Origin: Sphingopyxis fribergensis
GTDB lineage: Bacteria > Pseudomonadota > Alphaproteobacteria > Sphingomonadales > Sphingomonadaceae
NCBI RefSeq assembly: GCF_000803645.1
Contig: NZ_CP009122.1
Span: 2,022,501-2,086,500 of the forward strand
Direction of reading: 5' to 3'
Length of the DNA: 64,000 nucleotides
Shown: positions 59,897-64,000 of the stretch, piece after piece
Layout: each line of letters starts with the position of its first letter
Numbering within the stretch: position 1 is the first letter of the stretch
Position numbers and translations under genes: made by a program
The notes under the pieces: generated by a model
What the model was told of the DNA's origin: nothing
Database searches by the model: none
The model's input: the letters and a program-made list of their open reading frames with translations, nothing else

Positions 59897-61831
59897 TCAC
59901 CGTCCCGAATGATAGAAATCATGCACCGCCTGCGCGACCGCCGCGCTCACTCCCGGCGCCTTCTGCAAATCTTCCAAGCTCGCGCCGCGCACCGCGCGCG
60001 CCGTGCCGAAATGCATCAGCAGCGCCTTCTTCCGCGACGGCCCGATCCCCGGAACCTCGTCGAGCGGCGACGCGCCCATCGCCTTCGACCGCTTCGCACG
60101 ATGCGCGCCGATCGCAAAGCGGTGCGCCTCATCGCGCAGCCGCTGGATGTAAAACAGCACCGCATTGTTCGGCGGCAAGGTGAATTCGCGCCCGTCGGGG
60201 TGATAGAAAGTCTCGCGCCCGGCATTGCGGTCGGGCCCCTTGGCCACCCCGACAAAGGTCAGGTCGTCGATCCCCAGCTCAGCAAACACCGCCGCAACCG
60301 CCGACACCTGCCCCTTGCCGCCGTCGATCAGCACCAGGTCGGGCCATTCGCCTTTGGTGCGTTCAGGATCCTCCTCGATCGCGCGTGCAAAGCGGCGCTG
60401 GAACACTTCGCGCATCATCGCGAAATCGTCGCCCGGCATCGTCTCGGCGCGCTTGATGTTGAATTTACGATAGGCGCCCTTGATCCAGCCCTCAGGTCCC
60501 GCGACGACCATCGCCCCCAGCGCGCTGGTGCCCTGGATATGGCTGTTGTCGTAAATCTCGATCCGTTGCGGCGGGTTCTCCAGATCGAACAATTCGGCGA
60601 GTTCGCGCCCCAGCTTCGCCTGGCTGCTGCTCTCCGCGAGCCGCCGGTCGAGCTCTTCGCCCGCATTGCGCACCGCCTGCTCCAGCAATCTCCGCCGGTT
60701 GCCGCGCTGCGGCACGCTGATCTCGACCTTGCGTTCCGCGACTTCGCCCAGCGCCTCGGCCAGCAGCGCGCTTTCGGCGGGCTCGTGATCGACTAGGATC
60801 GTCTTCGGCGGCGGGACGCCTTCGTAAAATTGCATCAGGAAGCTCGCCATCACTTCCTCTTCGGGCACCCCCGACACATGCGCGGGAAAGAAGCTGCGGT
60901 GCCCCCAATTCTGCCCGCCGCGGATGAAGAAGCCTGCGATGCACAGCTGCCCACCCTTCGCCGCGAGCGCAAAGACATCGGCGTCGCCCAGCCCGTCGGC
61001 ATGGACCGACTGGCTGCCCTGGATGAAGGTCAAGGACTTGAGCCGGTCGCGGATCACCGCCGCCTGCTCATAATCCATCGCGTCGGCGGCTTTAGTCATG
61101 GCGTCGCCCAGCCGTTTCTGAACCGCGGTCGAGCGGCCTTCGAGGAAATCCTGCGCGTCGCTCACCAGACCGGCATAATCTTCCTTCGAGATGCGATCGA
61201 CGCACGGCGCGCTGCACCGCTTGATCTGATAGAGCAGGCACGGGCGCGAGCGATTGGCGAAAAAGCTGTCGGTGCAACTGCGCAGCAGAAAGGTCTTTTG
61301 CAGCGCATTGAGCGTCTGGCCCACCGACCCGGCGCTCGCGAACGGACCATAATAGCGCCCCTTGGCACGCCGCGCGCCGCGATGCTTCTGCACGCGCGGA
61401 AAATCATGGTCGGTGCGCAGCAGGATGAAGGGGAAGCTTTTGTCGTCGCGCAGCAGGACATTGTATGGCGGGCGATAGCGTTTGATCAGCTGCGCCTCAA
61501 GCAGCAGCGCCTCGGCCTCGCTCGTCGTCGTGACGATCTCCATCGCGCGCGTCTGCGACACCATGCGCTGCAACCGCTGCGGCAGGCGCGCGACTTGCGT
61601 ATAGTTGGCGACGCGGTTCCTGAGCGCGCGCGCCTTGCCCACATAGAGCACGTCGCCGCGCGCATCGAGCATCCGGTAAACGCCGGGTCGCGTCGGCAAT
61701 TTGCGCACGACGCTGCGGATCGCTTCGGCGCCGCGCTCAAGGTCGGGCTTGTCGTCCTCGGCGTCGCCGCCGCGGATGACATAGGTGGCTTTCTCTTCGT
61801 TGAATCGGTCGGGAGCGTTCGGACGAGCCAT
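59897..61831 (-). CDS. uvrC: Excinuclease ABC subunit C
   Basis: Nucleotide-excision-repair nuclease of 644 residues. It has an N-terminal GIY-YIG domain (RPGVYRMLDARGDVLYVGKA), a Cys-rich segment (CLLYQIKRCSAPCVD), a UVR interaction motif (LGDAMTKAADAMDYEQAAVI), the RNase H-like 5' nuclease core (PQRIEIYDNSHIQGTSALGA, LVLIDGGKGQ) and a C-terminal helix-hairpin-helix (LDEVPGIGPSRKKALLMHFG). Length is typical. No good ribosome-binding site precedes ATG 61831. It is divergent from the SDR gene across 71 bp. Confidence 0.96.
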   Translation of the reverse strand: MARPNAPDRFNEEKATYVIRGGDAEDDKPDLERGAEAIRSVVRKLPTRPGVYRMLDARGDVLYVGKARALRNRVANYTQVARLPQRLQRMVSQTRAMEIVTTTSEAEALLLEAQLIKRYRPPYNVLLRDDKSFPFILLRTDHDFPRVQKHRGARRAKGRYYGPFASAGSVGQTLNALQKTFLLRSCTDSFFANRSRPCLLYQIKRCSAPCVDRISKEDYAGLVSDAQDFLEGRSTAVQKRLGDAMTKAADAMDYEQAAVIRDRLKSLTFIQGSQSVHADGLGDADVFALAAKGGQLCIAGFFIRGGQNWGHRSFFPAHVSGVPEEEVMASFLMQFYEGVPPPKTILVDHEPAESALLAEALGEVAERKVEISVPQRGNRRRLLEQAVRNAGEELDRRLAESSSQAKLGRELAELFDLENPPQRIEIYDNSHIQGTSALGAMVVAGPEGWIKGAYRKFNIKRAETMPGDDFAMMREVFQRRFARAIEEDPERTKGEWPDLVLIDGGKGQVSAVAAVFAELGIDDLTFVGVAKGPDRNAGRETFYHPDGREFTLPPNNAVLFYIQRLRDEAHRFAIGAHRAKRSKAMGASPLDEVPGIGPSRKKALLMHFGTARAVRGASLEDLQKAPGVSAAVAQAVHDFYHSGR

Positions 61832-61902
61832 GATTTTGCATGTAGGCGATGGTGATGCGACCCGCCATAGTGCGCGAGGTAAAACAACATGGGAGGGGTC
61901 GC

Positions 61903-62622
61903 ATGGATTTACGGAACAAGCTCGCGCTGGTCACGGGCGGGAGCGACGGCATCGGACGCGAGATCGCGCTGCAACTGCAGGCGGCAGGTGCTGACGTCAT
62001 CGTCTCGGGCCGCTCGGCGGAAAAATTGCAGGCGATGGCTGCGCTCGGTTTCGGCACGATCGCCGGCGACCTGTCGACGCCGGCGGGTATCGATGCGGTC
62101 GTCAACGGCGTTGCAGGCAAGCCGCTCGCGCTGCTCATCAACAACGCCGGGGTGGGCAGCGAATATGAACTCGACGATATCGCGACGCTCGAAAGCGCGG
62201 CGCAGTGCATCCGCACCAACCTCGACGCACCGATCGCGCTTTGCACGCGGCTGCTGCCGGTCCTGCGCGCCCAGCCCGAGGCGGCGATCGTCAATGTCAC
62301 ATCGGGCCTCGCGATCGCGCCGCGCGCGGGCGGGTCGGTCTATTGCGCGACGAAGGCGGGGCTGCGCAGTTATACGCAGGCGATCCGACACTTGCTCAAG
62401 GACAGCAATGTCCGCGTGATCGAGGCGCTGCCCCCCGTCGTCGAGACGAACATGACCGCAGGTCGCGCGGGCAAAAAGATAAGCACACACGACTGCGCCG
62501 CCGAAATCGTCCGCGGCATCCGCACGGGCAAGAGCGAGATCAACGCGGGGATGGTGAAGCTGCTCCAGCTCGTCCACAGTATTTCGCCGGCACTGGCGCG
62601 GCGCATCATGCTCCGGTTTTGA
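61903..62622 (+). CDS. Short-chain dehydrogenase, DltE/YbbO-like
   Basis: SDR of 239 residues with cofactor motif TGGSDGIGREIA, INNAG, a Ser in NVTSGLAI and the catalytic YCATKAGLRSY (Tyr and Lys). The last part (KLLQLVHSISPALARRIMLR) resembles DltE-type SDRs. GGGAGGGG lies before ATG 61903. It is the last backbone gene before the IS91-type element, whose left border may lie in the 156 bp after the stop. Confidence 0.9.
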   Translation: MDLRNKLALVTGGSDGIGREIALQLQAAGADVIVSGRSAEKLQAMAALGFGTIAGDLSTPAGIDAVVNGVAGKPLALLINNAGVGSEYELDDIATLESAAQCIRTNLDAPIALCTRLLPVLRAQPEAAIVNVTSGLAIAPRAGGSVYCATKAGLRSYTQAIRHLLKDSNVRVIEALPPVVETNMTAGRAGKKISTHDCAAEIVRGIRTGKSEINAGMVKLLQLVHSISPALARRIMLRF

Positions 62623-62778
62623 TCACACTGGTCGACGACCGCTTGGGGGTGGTTGCACGAACCACTGCGTGGATTGGCGCTAGCCTCGATGTAAAGCCGT
62701 CCAGCGAGCGCCGCGTCTGATTGAACGTCGGCCGGCATAGGCAGACCTTTTCGACTTCTTCAACCGAGGAGTCGAACG

Positions 62779-63687
62779 ATGAATGAGCTTGTTCAGATTA
62801 GCCCGATCAGCCCGCTGCGCCAGCGCCTGCTGGACGACATGGCGATGCGCAGGTTCGGACCGGAGACGCAGCGTAATTATTTACGCGATGTCGGACGGTT
62901 CGCGACCTGGCTGCAGCGCTCTCCCCACACCGCGACCGCCGAGGATATCCGCCAGTTCCAGTTCGAGCAGCTCGAAGCTGGCGTGCCGGCGCCAACGATG
63001 AACAGCATCGTCAGCGCGCTCAAGTTCTTGTTCACGCACACGCTCGACCGCCCCGATCTCGCGCGTAAGCTGATCCGCACCAAGCAGGTTCGCAAGATCC
63101 CGGTCGTGCTGACCATGGCCGAGGTGAAGCGCCTGCTCGATGCGACACGCTGCCTCAAGCATCAGACCGCGCTGTCGGTGGCCTATGGCGCGGGCCTACG
63201 GGTGGCCGAAGTGGCAGCGCTCAAGATCAGCGACGTCGACAGCGAGCGCATGTTGCTGCGGATCGAGCGCGGCAAAGGCGGGCGATACCGCAACGCCATG
63301 CTGCCCGAGGGCCTGCTCCTGCTCCTGCGTGACTGGTGGCGCGCCGGGCGGCAGCAGGGCATTTTGCGTCGCGACGGCTGGCTCTTTCCCGGACAGGGCG
63401 CAGCGGCCCATATCAGCACGCGCCAGCTCTACCGGGTCGTCGTCGAGGCCGCCGAGGCCGCGGATATCGCCAAGCGGGTTGGACCGCACACGTTGCGCCA
63501 CAGCTTCGCCACGCACCTGCTGGAAGATGGCGTCGACATCCGCGTCATCCAGGTCCTGCTCGGCCACGCCAAGATAAACACGACGGCCTTCTACGCGCAG
63601 GTCGCAACGAAGACCGTTCGGTCGGTCGTCAGTCCGCTCGACAGGCTTGCGCTGGCCGCGCCGGACGAGGAGGCGCCTGACGGCTAA
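62779..63687 (+). CDS. Tyrosine recombinase of an IS91-type element
   Basis: Protein of 302 residues. The N-terminal core-binding domain (LLDDMAMRRFGPETQRNYLR) is followed by the catalytic domain with Arg in GAGLRVAEVAALK, Lys in ERGKGGRYRNAML, HTLRHSFATHLLEDG (HxxR), GH in LLGHAKINTT and Tyr in AFYAQVATK. Such genes regularly precede the HUH transposase in the ISAzo26/ISSod-like branch of IS91. GAGGAG precedes the ATG. The next gene starts five bases after its stop. Confidence 0.93.
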   Translation: MNELVQISPISPLRQRLLDDMAMRRFGPETQRNYLRDVGRFATWLQRSPHTATAEDIRQFQFEQLEAGVPAPTMNSIVSALKFLFTHTLDRPDLARKLIRTKQVRKIPVVLTMAEVKRLLDATRCLKHQTALSVAYGAGLRVAEVAALKISDVDSERMLLRIERGKGGRYRNAMLPEGLLLLLRDWWRAGRQQGILRRDGWLFPGQGAAAHISTRQLYRVVVEAAEAADIAKRVGPHTLRHSFATHLLEDGVDIRVIQVLLGHAKINTTAFYAQVATKTVRSVVSPLDRLALAAPDEEAPDG

Positions 63688-63691
63688 GGCG

Positions 63692-64000
63692 GTGCGCGCC
63701 TCACTCGAGGTCGCCGATATCTTCCGCAGCGCTGGTCCCGCGTATCGCACCGCGCAGGCCGGGCATTTGAGCCTGCATCAGCTCAAGATCATGTCGGCGA
63801 TCGAACATTGCCGCACCGCCGCGCTCGGCGGTCATGTCGAGGCCTGCACCGACTGCGGGCACTGGCGGATCGCCTATAACAGCTGCCGCAACCGGCACTG
63901 CCCAAGGTGCCAGGGCGCTGCGGCGCGCAGCTGGCTCGAAGCGCGCGAGGCCGACCTCCTCCCGGTCGGCTACTTCCACGTCGTGTTCACCCTGCCTGCC
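63692..64000 (+). CDS. IS91 family transposase (partial, 5' end only)
   Basis: Only the first 103 codons are in the window. From GTG 63692 the reading begins VRASLEVADIFRSAGPAYRT and contains the N-terminal zinc-binding domain of Y1/Y2-type IS91 transposases: CTDCGHWRIAYNSCRNRHCP then RCQGAAA. The catalytic HUH/Tyr domain lies beyond the window. This enzyme moves the element by rolling-circle transposition. The start could be a few codons upstream (CTG). Confidence 0.88.
   Translation, partial: MRASLEVADIFRSAGPAYRTAQAGHLSLHQLKIMSAIEHCRTAALGGHVEACTDCGHWRIAYNSCRNRHCPRCQGAAARSWLEAREADLLPVGYFHVVFTLPA

Larger units (their letters stand above)
62623..64000 (+). mobile_element. IS91-type insertion element (left part; right end beyond window)
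   Basis: An IS91-family integrase/transposase pair beginning after the SDR gene. The exact left end is not determined. The 156-bp leader 62623-62778 contains the small hairpin GTGGTT-GCACG-AACCAC (62650-62666), reminiscent of the subterminal hairpins of IS91-like elements, but this could equally be the SDR terminator. Confidence 0.75.

Noticed and set aside
1..64000. CRISPR array
   Set aside because: No regularly spaced repeats with unique spacers and no cas genes were seen on either strand.

Overview
The window looks like a chromosome segment of a GC-rich alphaproteobacterium of the order Sphingomonadales, probably Sphingopyxis-like. Supporting signs are GcrA, HspQ, several TonB-dependent receptors with FecI/FecR-type regulation, adjacent acyl-CoA dehydrogenases, a YghU-type glutathione transferase, and the gene style (tight operons, GTG starts, convergent genes sharing stop-codon bases). 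The genus assignment is inference.

Left part (1-30.9 kb) is backbone with a catabolic flavour. A truncated glucokinase gene and a methyltransferase lead into a minus-strand operon of TonB receptor, short-chain dehydrogenase, saccharopine-dehydrogenase-like oxidoreductase and acyl-CoA ligase. A large MalT-like LuxR regulator is divergent from this operon. An autotransporter follows, with a long hairpin in its leader. Next come a FecI/FecR/STN-TonB-receptor signalling operon, two acyl-CoA dehydrogenases, a membrane-anchored metallo-beta-lactamase-fold hydrolase, an unusual Phd-like/PAS protein, a TadE/TadG pair, a YghU-type GST, a CoA-transferase and an exported TolB-propeller/amidohydrolase.

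Middle part (30,911-47,031) is a mobile genomic island of about 16 kb inserted in the 3' end of tRNA-Ser(CGA). An 18-bp core, ATCCCTCACTCTCCTCCA, ends the tRNA (30,983-31,000) and recurs at 47,014-47,031. There it is followed by the T-run that probably was the original tRNA terminator. A tyrosine integrase lies just inside the tRNA. The cargo looks like anti-phage defence: a single-chain MmeI-like restriction-modification enzyme (D-x9-E-x-K nuclease plus DPACGTGNF/NPPF methyltransferase), a translationally coupled HNH endonuclease, a serine recombinase, a reverse transcriptase whose catalytic box reads WSDN instead of YxDD, two small ORFs of unknown function divergent from it, and an 1806-residue SF1 helicase with Vsr/DUF559-like nuclease and Mrr-N-like domains. 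A 14-bp palindrome-like motif, TGCAACGGGTTGCA, occurs four times exactly and once degenerately in the island, mostly just upstream of cargo genes. The reverse transcriptase neighbourhood, the shared motif and the helicase-nuclease are the best candidates for an undescribed system.

Right part (47.1-62.6 kb) is housekeeping backbone: YIP1-family membrane protein, HspQ, ABC-2 permease, GcrA, a hotdog thioesterase, an outer-membrane beta-barrel, ParE, a class-A-beta-lactamase-like hydrolase, a DUF417 protein, and a minus-strand cluster of uvrC, thioesterase, recO, leuB, metZ, apaG and lysR. The window ends in an IS91-type element (accessory tyrosine recombinase plus the start of the HUH transposase) after 62.7 kb.
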